Assembly (NCBI GenBank): GCA_033398695.1
Contig: CM065815.1
Location: 14,253,501-14,317,500 of the forward strand
Length of the DNA stretch: 64,000 nucleotides
Direction: 5' to 3'
DNA from: Orobanche coerulescens
Taxonomy: Eukaryota > Streptophyta > Magnoliopsida > Lamiales > Orobanchaceae
Position 1 is the first letter of the stretch. The number at the start of each line of letters is the position of its first letter. The notes beneath the pieces are model-generated. The model searched no databases. It worked only from the letters and a program-made list of their open reading frames with translations, and was not told where the DNA came from. Below are positions 23,383 through 33,225 of this stretch, piece after piece. Position numbers and translations under genes: made by a program.

Positions 23383-24721
23383 CCGGTGATCCCTACTCTA
23401 TACTTTTTACTATCTTTTATTTTTCTTTTTCTTTTCCTTCTTTTCTTTGGAGTCGTGTACTTAATTTTTAGTTTGGGGAAGTTGGATTTGGAATGATTAA
23501 CTGAAGTTGAAAATTGTGATTGTCCTTAGCTAAATTTGTGTGATTGAATCAAGTTCGTGTATTGGGGATTTAAGTATGGCCTGACATAAGAAATGGGTAT
23601 GATTGACTAGTTTGATTTTAATTAGGGTAGTTCACTAGTCTTGATTTTGGATTTGGATAAAGTGTGAGGGATTCATGGCACAAGCCCTTTTTATTCGTGA
23701 GTTTTGAGCCGTAGAGCAAAATATACACATATATGAATAATTATACATATACATGCTCACTATTTCTTCTTGTGGGGTCGAACATGTTATGTACATGCTA
23801 GAACTTAATCAATTATACATGTCAAGACTATGTTAGCGTTCTCATGCAGTAAAGTGATAAAGTAAATTAGGAATAACCCACTTGGCTTATATTTTCCCAC
23901 CTCGACATAATCACCATTAGAAGCCCATTTGTACCTAAGCCTTATTCTTTGATCTAGCACATTTTATTAGCCATTATCTAATTTTTGGTGAAAATTCATC
24001 TGTTTGAACCCTTGGTCAAGATTTGGTTGTGAATTAGGTGTATAACAAGTCGAGGGAAGGACGAGGAATTATCAAAAAGTTGGTGGTGAAGTGAAAAGAA
24101 AAGGGTGCTGAAATTAAGATGAAATAATAAAGGCCGAAAAAAATAGGGGGGGCGGCCATAAAAATACCCCCCTCGAATGTTGTTAAGCCACTGACCTCAA
24201 CTAATCTTTCATGGCTATGCGATTACATGTGCCTAAAAGGGTGCTCAAGGAAATGATGGTGATTTATTGTTTGTAGGATTTGTTATGCACTTAATTTCAT
24301 GATTAGTCTCGGCCAACGAATCCTTTATTTATCCTTTTTATCCTACCCATACCTAAAGCCCCGTTACAACCATAAAAATTCTTTTTATTATATGCATGAG
24401 TTCATCTAAGTAGTGGAGATTTGATTTTTGTGCGAGTATGTGGTAATGACACACCGTGTTTTGACGTGAGTGATTGCTTAATAAACCCTATATTTACTTG
24501 AGCGAGAGTGACCCCTTGTGAGGCCATCGAATCTTTTCTCCCTTGATGCCAATGAAGATGTTGAGATTGGTTGAGGTACTTCAATTTTCGTCATACTTGT
24601 TCATGATTATTTGTTCTCCTTGAATATGGCTATCATCTTGGATTTTTCAATATATGCTTCTTGAATTTCTTTCACTCGAATTATGCTTGAGGATAAGCAT
24701 TGGTTTAAGTTTGGGGAGATT
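23383..24721 (+). other. Non-coding 3' region and polypurine tract of Athila-C
   Basis: No coding frames of note. The region ends with the tract AGTTTGGGGAGATT at 24708-24721, immediately before the TGATAGGAC start of the 3' LTR. Long spacers between pol and the 3' LTR are usual in this lineage. Confidence 0.75.
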
Positions 24722-26246
24722 TGATAGGACTAAAATAGTGTGCTAAAATCATTGGTAATTATAAGATTTTAATGAAATTTATGTTGGCACCCTTGGTTAT
24801 TTTCTACCTATTTATATTTTGGATGCAATTTACTTCACTTGGCAATTTGTTATTTAATATAGGTGTTTGATGGAGTTTTTAAGCTTAAGGAATAATTTGG
24901 GCCATCAAATGGACCAAGCCAAGGTGATTTGGGCTTTAATGAAAAAACTGCCGCGCGACACTGGGTTTCCCAGTGCCAGTTCGGTGACCCAGTGTCGTCC
25001 CTGTTCCGAAAATAATCTTACTTGGGCCCAAGAAACGACTCTAATCCGCCCCAATCAGTTCCACAAGGCATAAAATCGGCCCCTAGGCTGGGGAAAGGAA
25101 ATTGAATAGATTTGGAAAGAAAGACTCCAAAAGAATTAAAACTCAAGAAGGATAAGAAGGAAGGAGATCCAATTAAAGAAGAAAACTAATAGATAAGGGA
25201 CTATTATAAAAAGGAGGGGGCTGAGATTATTATTCAGCACCATTATTATTATCATCAGTACCATTATTATTATCATCATATCGGCTGGAGCATAAATAAA
25301 GGGAGGACCGAGCTAAAATTCTCACGGAAAAAAACCGAGCCGCCACCGACATGCGAGGAAGAAGACTACATCGTTTGAATTTCTTTCTTCTCATGTCTAC
25401 TATTAATTTGATGTTCTCTAAAGTCCGGCTAATTTTCTATTCTAGTTCCTAGTAAAGTTTGAAACCGTATTTTAATTATTCATGTTTTGATCCCGTAGCG
25501 TACTCTCAACTCGAAATCTCTTGAATTACTTTTGTGTTATTGAACTCACTACTATGCCATATAGTTTCTTGATTTGGTTTGGCCAACTAAATTAGGGGTT
25601 TTATGTCTTATGCTAGAAATTGAGTTGTAATCCGTAATTGTTGCAATTTTAATTTCACAAGTTGCAAACAATTGAATTTTCTCAATTGAGTAATACAAAA
25701 TCGAGATCCCTTAAGTCGAGCTTATTAACTTAATATCTTGCCTATTTCATTATTTTGGTTTTTAATGTATCTAGCGAGCGAGATTTGAAGAGTTTGTTTT
25801 GAATCCACCGCATAGATAGGTTTAATTAAAGAGCTTATTTTAATTGAATAAACTTAAGAAATAATTGGGGTCAACAGAGCTTGTTGTTGGCTTCGAAATA
25901 GGAGTTCATGAGATTAGAGAAGGGATAAGCGCTGCATTAAAACTTGAATTAATTCGAAACGGTGGATAACGGAACTAAGAACTAGATTATTCTTTAATTG
26001 ATATTTTAGAATTTTATTTCCTTTGTTTATTTTGATTTAATTTATTTCATGCAAATTATTTTTTTTAGTAAAGTCAGAAACTAAACCCCTCCTCGTTTTT
26101 ATTTTATTTTGATTGCTAAAAGTATTTAATCCTTAAAAAGCATAATTGATTTACCGTTCTTCGTGGGATCGACCCTTACTTGCCGATACTACTAGTTAGT
26201 AGAAGTAAGCCAAGAAAAAATAAAAATAACTAATTTTGCGCGGTCA
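24722..26246 (+). repeat. 3' LTR of Athila-C
   Basis: A 1525-bp LTR from TGATAGGACTAAA to GCGCGGTCA. A TATA box, TATAAAAAGG, lies at 25205-25214. About 210 bp upstream is an inverted repeat with perfect 11-bp arms, CGACACTGGGT (24956-24966) and ACCCAGTGTCG (24987-24997), which also contains the smaller palindrome CACTGGG-TTT-CCCAGTG. Just after the TATA box is a short tandem repeat of ACCATTATTATTATCATCA (about 25241-25280). Confidence 0.88.
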
Positions 26247-28168
26247 TGAAACATGGAAACTACCCCAATGAATAGGGGACCGTACATGATAGGCTTCTTG
26301 GTCAAGGACGTGGGGGTTCTTCCAATGTAATATGAAGACTTGATGCTCCCGGCTCTACTAGCCAAGGGAACCAAAAAGCACCTACCCATCCTATCGCCTC
26401 TAAGGCTCGAGTTGGCAATGAATCGTGCAATCATTGTGGAGATGCTGGACATGGAATAAGAACTACCATGCGAGCAAACAAGTCATATCTCACTACAAGA
26501 AATATAGAGAGTCCAAAGAAAGGAGAACTCACAATATGGAGGAATATGATTTAGACAAGTCCCCCTATGTCAGTTTCACGGTCACTAATCGTCGAATTAA
26601 GTCATACGAGCCACAGTCTATAAACTGAATCAGTATTATGTTTACTTTCTCGTTTACATTTGGTATAGTTGCCTCAAGACGACTGTGTTGGTGTTTTCTT
26701 TTCAATAATGGCTTGATGCAATGTTATTTCACGAACAAGATATTAATATTGCTTACGTTAGATTCTTAGCTTCATTTTGAAGTATTGGTATTGCTTGAAT
26801 ACTTATGGTTTGAAATTTTTCTCTCTTCTAAGGAATGAATCGAGTAGAACTTGAATGTTCGTAGAATTAGGCTTTTATTCATCGAATACGTCGCCTGCCA
26901 AACCTCGGTAACTACGATGATTGGGTCCTCCCAACTCATCAAAGGGCGAGGTAATACCCAATTCTTGATGCCTAAACGACAGTCTTCTAAGTTACCGATG
27001 CTCTGTATGCATCTAGAGCCCTTCGGACCTTACTTAGCTTCAACAATATACGTAGCAATGGTTTCCAGATTGAAACCTACTGTGAGAATGAAATAGAGTT
27101 TCTTTTATTAATTCTAATGAATGTGGACGTATACGCATTTTAGAAAACTGATGAGTCGATTTAGTGGATGTACCTCATTATTATTAGGTTTTCAAATCCC
27201 ATATTGTCACCAACAATGTACCTTGGGACATAGACTCATATAGACTTTGGCACAATAGACTAGTTCATCCTGGTCAAAGTATAACGATCCATATACTAAA
27301 GAACTTGTACGAACATCATTACTTTTCGAGCGAAAATGTGGCAACAACTCAACATAAAGAACAATGTTGATGTTAATCGTACTATGTCATCCAAAGAATC
27401 GGATGCATATCAAATTCGCACCACTCATTTTTGCAAAGCCTACTCTTTAATCAATGCGGGCGCGAGACCTTCCTACGCTAAAGAAACAAAAGCAAACATT
27501 CCATTATTACGCTGAATATAAGGAGGTATTTGTGGATCCATCCACCTAATATGCGGACCATTTATGTATTTATGGTTTTGATGGATTCTCTGACATGTTG
27601 GTCACATGTCGCTCTCCTGTCCACTCAAACTGCTGCAGAACTTCCAAGATAACTTATAAGGGCTCACCTCCCTTATCACATCTAAAGGACTCGATGTTGT
27701 TGGAGAGTTCACATCAAAAAGTACTTGATGTTTATTGCATGATAGAGATCAATGAATAGTATCTCGTCCCATGTGCATATGCAAACGGTCTCACATAAAC
27801 CACCGTCGAAAGACTATGTATGGTGATTATGTCATTTGTTATGCGCACCAATTTGCATATTTTGCCTGGACTTATGCAATATTGCATGCAACTTTACTTA
27901 AATTGTTCATTATTAGACTTTTTGCTAACCAATTAGTTTATGCGTACCAGTTGGTAACTGGATAGCCTGATTATTGTATTTTGGGCCCAGACGGACTTGA
28001 GTGCCAATTGCACATATTTGGTTACGCATTATATGTGCCTTCTGCGCCCCACAACGCATTGGTCTATAGAAACGATTAAGTATTCATGTTGGATAAGAAT
28101 CTCCAGACGTTTATCCGCTATTTAGAACCTTCAGTGATCTCTTTACCGCATGATTTGCAAATTGTCAC
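26247..28168 (+). mobile_element. Ty1/copia relic: gag end, protease region, GAG-pre-integrase, integrase
   Basis: A decayed copia element in plus orientation. A zinc-knuckle-like stretch, CNHCGDAGHGIR, is at about 26420-26455 with its last Cys lost to a frameshift; the adjoining frame reads HYKKYRESKERRTHNMEEYD. LWHNRLVHPGQ at about 27245-27280 is the GAG-pre-integrase motif. Integrase fragments follow (MVLMDSL-like at 27560-27620, and CQLHIFGYALYVPSAP with IRYLEP at 28000-28135). Many stops and indels make it a relic. Its 5' end is not present: the Athila-C 3' LTR abuts it directly. The copia order (integrase before RT) is confirmed by the RT at 61.4 kb. Confidence 0.85.
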
Positions 28169-28904
28169 TAGATCTGGCAAACGGGCGGCTCGGCCCAAAT
28201 GGGCCTGGTGAAAAACGGGCGGGCCAAATCTGGGCCGGGCAAAAAGGCCCGATTTTTTTTGGGCCAAAAATATTAGGCCCGTGGCCCGCCCCGGGCGGGC
28301 TCGGCCCGGCCCGCGGGCCTCAACTCTTTTTTTTTTTTTGAAATATTAATTCTGAATAAATATAGAAATATTTTTCGATCCTTAGTTATTATATTATTCA
28401 CTATATTATCACAATCACATAAATAAATGTACAATTATTTTTATTTGATAACTATATTATTTACTACACTACCACAATCAAATGATAAATATACAAATAT
28501 TTTTATTTGATCATCATATCATTTATCACTACTACTTTATAAAAATTATAAAATAATATTATTTTTGATATGAGATACTACTAGGGCTGTTATCGGACCG
28601 GTTCAGACCGGTTTTCTCCAGATCCGGATCCGGTCCGATAGGTTACCGGGTAGATCCGGTCCGGACCGATAAGGGTTCCGGTTCAAATTCCAGTCCCAGG
28701 ACCGATCCGAAATATACCGGGTTGAAAACCGGTTCGAAACCGAAAACCAGACCCGAAAAACCGGAACCCGAAACCGAAAGGAAAAAAATCATTTACTTTA
28801 ACCCGAAAATCGAAACCGGTTTCTTGTTGGTTCGGTTTCGGGTTTAAATCCAAATTCAAACCCAAACATAATCCTCAACTAACTCTTTTGAGACAAGATA
28901 GATT

Positions 28905-28956
28905 ATTTTATAGAGGAAAGGAAATTGGATGTTTCCTTACATTGGCGATGTGGGAT
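28905..28956 (-). promoter_or_regulatory. snRNA-type promoter signature: USE plus TATA box
   Basis: On the minus strand ATCCCACATCG (28956-28946) fits the plant upstream sequence element RTCCCACATCG. It is followed after exactly 33 bp by TATAAAAT (28912-28905). Plant snRNA genes of the RNA polymerase II class have this element order with 33-35 bp spacing; the polymerase III class is about 10 bp shorter. A second USE match is at 29050-29040 without a TATA box at either spacing. The downstream sequence does not resemble any U snRNA that I recognise. Confidence 0.5.
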
Positions 28957-29105
28957 GCATATCCCTCATATGAAAGCTTAAGATGACGGATGGGAAGGCT
29001 TAAATTGAAGATGAGTTGGCTGAGGTTTTATCAAGTAGTCGATGTGGGATGGATCTTTACCAGGAAAATGAAGGAGCAGCAGCAAAATAAATCACATAAA
29101 TGGGG

Positions 29106-29177
29106 GTTACAGTATTCGAACTCCAGACCTTCTGTTCAAAGGTCCAGCGTCTTAACCACTTGACCACCATGCTATTT
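29106..29177 (-). ncRNA. tRNA-like sequence, possibly a SINE head or tRNA pseudogene
   Basis: On the minus strand TGGTCAAGTGG fits a polymerase III A box, and GAGTTCGAATACT, about 40 bp on, approximates a B box. A GTC...GAC D-arm and a GGACC...GGTCT anticodon-like stem can be drawn. The T stem and acceptor stem do not pair well, so it is not an intact tRNA gene. It could be a tRNA-derived SINE head captured by the inner hAT-like element. Confidence 0.4.
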
Positions 29178-29686
29178 GTGTTTAAAACACGCAAAACATA
29201 TTAATAATATATGTATAAATGTATAAATTATAAAATACATATAAACTTTTTTTTTAATTTATTACCGGGTTTTTTTTCGGTCTTATGGTCCGGGTCTTAT
29301 CGATTTCGGTTCAATGTTTAGAACTCGAATCCGAGCTCATTAGTTTCCAGGTGAGTTTCGGTCCCAGGTATTTCGGTCCGGTTCATGACCGGGTTTCGGG
29401 TTCACTCGGACCGCTAACAGCCCTAGATACTACAAAGTAATCACAAAGTTCCATAAAAAATAAAATTACATCAATAATTAACATATAGATGTAATATAAT
29501 CCAACAAATAAGGAAATATTTTAAATATTATAATTACATATAACATAAAATGAGCTCAACGGGCGGGCCAAATCTGGGGCAAAAAAGGCCCGATTTTTTT
29601 TGGGCCAAAAATATGAAGCCCAATGCCTGCCCAAAAACGGGCGGGCTGGCCCGGCCTGCGGGCCTGGGCCTATTTTGCCAGGTCTA

Positions 29687-29881
29687 ATTGTCACTTTAAT
29701 GAGACAACCTTCCCATCGTTAGGGGGAAGAGAGAAAATGTAATTTCTCGCGGAATGACAGGAATTGTCATGGTGTCTTCACTTTGTCTCATTATGATCCC
29801 TGAACTTCACAATGTTACCGTGAAGCACAAAGAACACTCGATCTTCAGGATGTAGCAGATTCGATGCCTGATGCATTTATT
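29687..29881 (+). mobile_element. Ty1/copia relic: post-integrase segment
   Basis: Continuation of the copia element between the hAT-like insertion and Gypsy-D. FPSLGGREK and PDAFI are readable in the same order as in other copia polyproteins. It joins in frame to 60837 onward once Gypsy-D and one TATT copy are removed, giving PDAFI-DIVQVTRSHI. Confidence 0.82.
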
Positions 29882-32173
29882 TGTAACACCCCCAAAATAT
29901 CTCGAGGTATTACAGTGCCGTGAATCCCACGTGGGACCCACAAGGCTAGTTAGAAAAATAGGCATTTTAAGAAAATCGCGATAAAACATTAAGTTCAAGG
30001 TTTACATAACGTGAGTCGAAAGATTTAAGGAAAAATGTAATTTGAAGTCCAATTATTACACAACAAAAGTTTTTCCAAAGAAAACAATTTATTCCAATTT
30101 AAGCAGCGGCTAGAGATAATTCCAACACCTCTCAAGTCTGACCGGACCCCTCGGGAATGTCCTGCACATGATGAACAATTTTACCTGGTACGACGAATCA
30201 TACCAGGCAACCAGGGTCAGAGAATGCATACCAAATAACAGCTACTAACAACGATATACGTCATTTTTACAATCACAATATCTAGTAATCACAGGGAACA
30301 TTTCATCACTCAACCGACGTTGTCTCTCTCTTTTATCACATAAGCCCCAAGGTCGCAACCAAGGGTCACGGAAGTATCCACACGGGAATACTCCGGAACA
30401 TAGGCGCCCAATTCGGGTCTTACCCCCTAACACATTTCCACACGGGTACTATACAGGTTTTATCCCCAACACATCGGCCCATTTATAACATTTTTAGAGA
30501 AAGACAAACGTCGGCATTTATCAGAATGGCACATACGCACATAGGGTATAACATTAATATTAGAAAATTCTCGAGCAAGATTTCACTTGCCTGTGATCCG
30601 ATAGTAGGTGCTTTGTGATAACGGAGTCCCCACGCCCGCTCGAGCTTAACCTAGCCACGTAATATCTGATTAACACCTCGTACGGATTATGATGAATAAA
30701 ACCAGTCTCCCTTCCTAATCGGATTCCTAGTGTAGTTTTAATTGTCGATATAAGTATCTTTTCTAAGTTTTTAAGTATTGTGTACCATTATCCCGTTCAA
30801 TCCTATAATTAACATTAGGTATATTGATTTACTCAAGAAGATAATCCTATCATTCTTCGGTTGTCAACGAATTATTATGGCGTAATCGAATCTCATGCTT
30901 TCTAATTTAATTCTATATTCCGAATACTACAATCGACGGATTCTATTGCACAATAACTTTGGTGGTTTGATATCCAATATTGATTATACTACCGAATTGT
31001 TTTCCTTAGTTTGCTAAGTGTCAAAAATCACAAGGTAAGGGTGGCTACGAACAATGGAACATACGGTGACGGATTACTACGAATTTTCCCACAATTGATT
31101 CGTCAAATTTTACATTCCTAGCGATGATTTGAAGTGAAATTTCGTATGATAGATATGATTCGCATGAAACGAAACATGTGAGAAACGATAATTCCGGTTA
31201 CTACAATCCCATCCGACAATATTGTCTACGAAGTTTAGCAAAAATCTACCCAATACCCGCAATCTAATAAGTATAAATAAGAAAACATCGAAGATATAAC
31301 TCCAGGGATTGGTGGCTTACCTTATTGGAAGAAGAATAATGAAGATGGTTGACGGATTCATAAGAACTACGAGGAGAATGAGAAGTGACTTGAACGACTT
31401 GGATAATCTTCACTGGAGCTCAAGAATCCACCTCCTCAATGTTAATTCAAGTGTATAAGAGGCTTAAGAACTGGGTATAGGACTAGGAATTTCTCCAAGG
31501 GTGATAGCTTATAATGTTGGGTCGTGTAAATGAAGAAGGGAATTGCCATTTTATAAAACTTGATTTTGGTAACGTACGTTAATGATAAGAGTGTTACGTA
31601 CGTAAGGTGTATTACGTACGTAATAGTGTAATGACAACGTACGTAAAGAACTCAATGCCCGAAATGTGCCCAAGTGTTACGTACGTTAAATTTGGGACAT
31701 AACGTACGTAACGAATAGTTGACTCGTTTGTCCTCTAGCCCGCCGAAAGTAGCTCTGTCCGTGTCAAAAGAAAGATTTTGGTCGGGAGACCGACCCACCC
31801 GTTACGTACGTAATATAGCTACCCTAACGTACGTAACAATCGAAATATAGCGTACGTTAGGCATGAGTTATAGCGCGCGTTAGACAGAACTCTAACGTGC
31901 GTTAGATATAAATTCTTTAGCCTCATACCACATTCTAACCATCTCGGGGTGACCACCCATTCCACTCGTCAACAATTATCGGGGAACAAGACATTGGCCA
32001 CCGTCATATTCGCACCGACGATCGTCCCACGACGTCAAGGCGCGTCACCCCCGTTTCATTTACATCGTACAATTATATAGCACTCAATCGAATACATAAA
32101 TGGAAATGACGTCACATTACCAAACATTTACACAGTACAAAGTAATCAAGCATGGAATACCGGAGGTATTACA
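29882..32173 (-). repeat. 3' LTR of Gypsy-D
   Basis: A 2292-bp LTR matching 58545-60836 with very few differences. In element sense it has a palindrome array (31905 to 31570), a TATA box (plus 31549-31558), a CAGGCAAGTG motif (plus about 30584-30593), repeated GTGTGGA segments at about 30340-30480, and a CCTGGTA...TACCAGG hairpin at about 30184-30207. Confidence 0.95.
31549..31905 (-). promoter_or_regulatory. Gypsy-D LTR promoter: TATA box and 11 ACGTACGT-type palindromes
   Basis: On the minus strand a TTTTATAAAA box (31558-31549) is preceded by eleven copies of TAACGTACGTTA, TTACGTACGTAA or variants. These lie at about 31572, 31593, 31611, 31639, 31677, 31700, 31802, 31825, 31849, 31871 and 31892, over 335 bp. 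The distal copies (TAGCGCGCGTTA, TAACGTGCGTTA) approach the Gypsy-A motif. The same array is at about 60230-60565 in the other LTR. Confidence 0.72.
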
Positions 32174-32208
32174 TATCACCCCTCTTAAAAATAGTTTCGT
32201 CACGAAAC
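32174..32208 (-). other. Polypurine tract and inverted repeat of Gypsy-D
   Basis: The minus strand reads AAGAGGGGTGATA just before the LTR. Upstream of that is GTTTCGTGACGAAAC (plus 32194-32208), the D version of the conserved inverted repeat, immediately after the pol stop codon. Confidence 0.75.
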
Positions 32209-33220
32209 TTAAGAAAATAACTCGGGATGACTCTCCTTCATGCTCGACTCGGTTTCCCAGGTCGCTTCTTCCGTGCCGTGGTGCGACCACTGAATCTTCA
32301 CGAGGGGTATGGCTTTATTTCTTAACATCTTCACACGCCGATCCAAAATGGCGGTCGGTATCTCTCTAAAGGTAGCGTCATCAGAAATTTCTACTTCTTC
32401 GAAATTGAGCTTGTTACTCGGGTCATAGACATACTTCCTTAACTGGGAGACGTGAAAAACGTTATGCACCCCATCCAGATGCGGCGGTAGAGCTAATCGA
32501 TACGCGAGTTTCCCTACCCGGTCCAATATCTCAAATGGACCTATAAATCTCGGGCTCAACTTGCCCTTCTGGCCGAAACGCCGGATACCTCGCATAGGTG
32601 ATACTTTGACCCAAACATGATCCCCGACCGTAAATTCTAACGGTCGCTGTCGGTTTTCGGCATAAGATTTCTGCCGGCTCTGAGCGGCTAGCATATGCTT
32701 CCGAACGATAGAGATCTTCTTAATGGACTCCTGGATAAGATCCAACTCGGTAACCGCGGTGTCGGAGGCATCATCCCAGCATAACGGTGACTTGCATCTT
32801 CGCCCATACAGGGCCTCGAATGGTGCCATGCCTATGCTTGCATGCCAGCTGTTGTTGTACGAGAACTCCACTAATCCCAAATGTCTAGCCCAATCCTTTC
32901 CCCAATCGAGCACGCATGCCCTCAACATATCTTCCAAGGTTTGAGTCGTACGCTCGGTCTGTCCATCTGTCTGAGGATGATAAGCCGTGCTAAAGTGTAT
33001 TTGGGTCCCCATAGCTTTATGGACGGCTTTCCAAAAACGAGACATATATCTGGTGTCCCTATCCGAAATGATGGATGAGGGAACACCATGTAGCCTTACG
33101 ATCTCTCTGATGAAAATGACGGCCAACTGCTCTGTCCCGGTTGTCTCTTGAATAGAAATGAAATGTGCTGATTTTGTCAATCGATCAACAATGACCCAAA
33201 TTGTATCCTTACCTCCCACC
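32209..33220 (-). pseudogene. Gypsy-D pol, last part: integrase core and chromodomain-like tail
   Basis: Integrase catalytic core with D ([13 protein letters not shown]), D (IISDRDTRYMSRFW) and E (HPQTDGQTERTTQTLE), then the C-terminal GPFEILDRVGKLAYR and [13 protein letters not shown] region. A complete chromodomain-like tail follows (VKIQWSHHGTEEATWETE) ending in a stop at 32209-32211. In the related Gypsy-A the same tail has a nonsense codon. This frame is intact from the LARD-E insertion to its stop; it is cut from the integrase zinc finger (52.6-53.0 kb) by LARD-E at GCCGT. Chromodomain tails in this clade are thought to guide integration to particular chromatin. Confidence 0.92.
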
Positions 33221-33225
33221 GCCGT

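Larger units (their letters stand above)
19898..26246 (+). mobile_element. Athila-C, defective Athila/Tat-type gypsy element
   Basis: Plus-orientation element with a truncated 5' LTR (19898-20111), a tRNA-Asp-type primer site, broken gag and protease, and a full 3' LTR (24722-26246). RT, RNase H and integrase are missing: protease-proximal sequence passes at about 22773 into the non-coding 3' region (TTTGATGGGAGGAAACCCAA resembles the segment normally found after integrase). The 3' flank begins TGAAA; the 5' target duplication cannot be checked because the left end is lost. Confidence 0.88.
28582..29425. mobile_element. hAT-like non-autonomous transposon (inner)
   Basis: Inverted ends TAGGGCTGTTATCGG and CCGCTAACAGCCCTA with an exact 8-bp target duplication GATACTAC (28574-28581, 29426-29433). 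It is 844 bp long with no transposase. Subterminal regions are rich in ACCGG/CCGGT motifs. Its centre holds a tRNA-like sequence and a snRNA-promoter-like USE/TATA pair on the minus strand. Confidence 0.88.
28169..29686. mobile_element. hAT-like non-autonomous transposon (outer)
   Basis: Terminal inverted repeats TAGATCTGGCAAA at the left and TTTGCCAGGTCTA at the right (one mismatch), with a perfect 8-bp target duplication ATTGTCAC (28161-28168, 29687-29694). An 8-bp duplication and TAG-type termini fit hAT elements. It carries no transposase. The subterminal regions (about 28213-28320 and 29555-29670) are GGGCC-rich and repeat one another in direct orientation. A second hAT-like element is nested inside. 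Removing it rejoins copia integrase sequence. Confidence 0.85.

Noticed and set aside
29106..29177. Functional tRNA gene
   Set aside because: A- and B-box-like sequences are present, but the acceptor and T stems do not pair. Listed only as tRNA-like.
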